Below, piece by piece: positions 6,001 to 6,143 of a stretch of 6,143 nt of DNA. The position numbers were made by a program, and so were the translations under genes. Numbering within the stretch: position 1 is the first letter of the stretch; each line of letters opens with the position of its first letter. The DNA is from CAMCYM01 sp964405405 (lineage in GTDB: Bacteria; Bacteroidota; Bacteroidia; Flavobacteriales_D; Sanyastnellaceae): NCBI GenBank assembly GCA_964405405.1, contig CAYONT010000087.1, positions 1 to 6,143 on the forward strand, read 5' to 3'. The notes below the pieces were generated by a model. That model worked only from the letters and a program-made list of their open reading frames with translations. It was not told the DNA's origin and searched no databases.

Positions 6001-6049
6001 ACCGCTTGAACACGCATCGAACTCGGAACTGCTCGCCGCCCTCGGTGGG
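5941..6049 (+). repeat. Direct repeat, right copy (hairpin plus RadC-type gene start)
   Basis: This is the partner of 986-1094, at a constant offset of 4955 bases with 8 mismatches and no gaps. It begins 47 bases after the CHAT stop codon and runs through codon 18 of the RadC-type gene. Here the gene continues intact, so this copy is the functional junction and the left copy the broken one. Confidence 0.9.
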
Positions 6050-6143
6050 CCCCGTGCCGCCCAGTCGCTCATGGAGCGGTTTGGCGGGCTCTCGCCCATC
6101 GCGCGGGCGTCCCTCGATGAACTCCAGCAACTGAAGGGAGTCG
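5996..6143 (+). CDS. RadC-type (JAB/MPN family) protein, 3' partial
   Basis: The ATG follows GGAGGT by four bases and the frame is open to the window edge (49 codons). The visible N terminus (SNSELLAALGG, then SLMERFGGL and ASLDELQQLKGV) resembles the helix-hairpin-helix region of RadC/UPF0758 proteins: a D/N-x-E-L-L-A start, a x-L-x-x-x-F-G-x-L helix and an A-S-x-x-E-L-x-x-x-K-G-V turn. The segment between the first two is shorter than in E. coli RadC. The JAB catalytic part would lie outside the window. RadC proteins are common on mobile elements and their biochemical role is still unclear. The same gene start is duplicated as a remnant before the CHAT module. Another helix-hairpin-helix protein cannot be excluded from 49 residues. 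Confidence 0.65.
   Translation, partial: MQPLEHASNSELLAALGGPRAAQSLMERFGGLSPIARASLDELQQLKGV

Overview
The window is high-GC bacterial DNA. Its left end carries a degenerate tyrosine recombinase of a type I associate, from memory only, with Verrucomicrobiota and related PVC bacteria. A Verrucomicrobiota chromosome is therefore the best guess, but nothing here proves it, and there is no rRNA, tRNA or housekeeping marker.

Layout, all on the + strand. (1) Positions 1-894 hold the C-terminal part of a tyrosine recombinase; its frame is open at the left edge. (2) Positions 895-1259 contain no intact gene. They hold a weak stem-loop after the integrase, a hairpin that overlaps a Shine-Dalgarno sequence and start codon, a 32-codon remnant of a RadC-type gene ending in TAG at 1137-1139, and a 7-bp inverted repeat at the remnant's end. 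(3) Positions 1260-2414 encode a 384-residue protein with a DUF4384-like region in its second half and an unrecognised first half. (4) Positions 2450-5893 encode a 1147-residue TPR-CHAT protein with eight TPR-type repeats of exactly 46 residues (138 nt) and a C-terminal caspase/separase-fold protease domain. Its catalytic pair is visible as His948 and Cys990. (5) Positions 5941-6143 repeat the hairpin and begin an apparently intact RadC-type gene that runs off the right edge.

The main structural observation is that the two-gene CHAT module lies between two copies of one 109-bp segment (986-1094 and 5941-6049; 101 of 109 bases identical, no gaps). Each copy contains the same nested hairpin and the first codons of a RadC-type gene. 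The left copy is a dead remnant and the right copy looks functional. This resembles cargo inserted at the 5' end of a RadC-type gene downstream of a recombinase, with the gene start rebuilt on the far side. Two diverged RadC paralogues around a cargo region is the main alternative.

The two cargo genes are 35 bp apart and the second has a strong ribosome binding site, so they probably form one operon. By analogy with other TPR-CHAT proteins, the large protein is probably a protease whose TPR scaffold senses or binds a partner, and the smaller protein is the obvious candidate for partner, regulator or substrate. A role in phage defence or regulated cell death fits the family and the mobile context, but this is inference. 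No gasdermin, CRISPR array, Cas gene or STAND NTPase is visible in the window.
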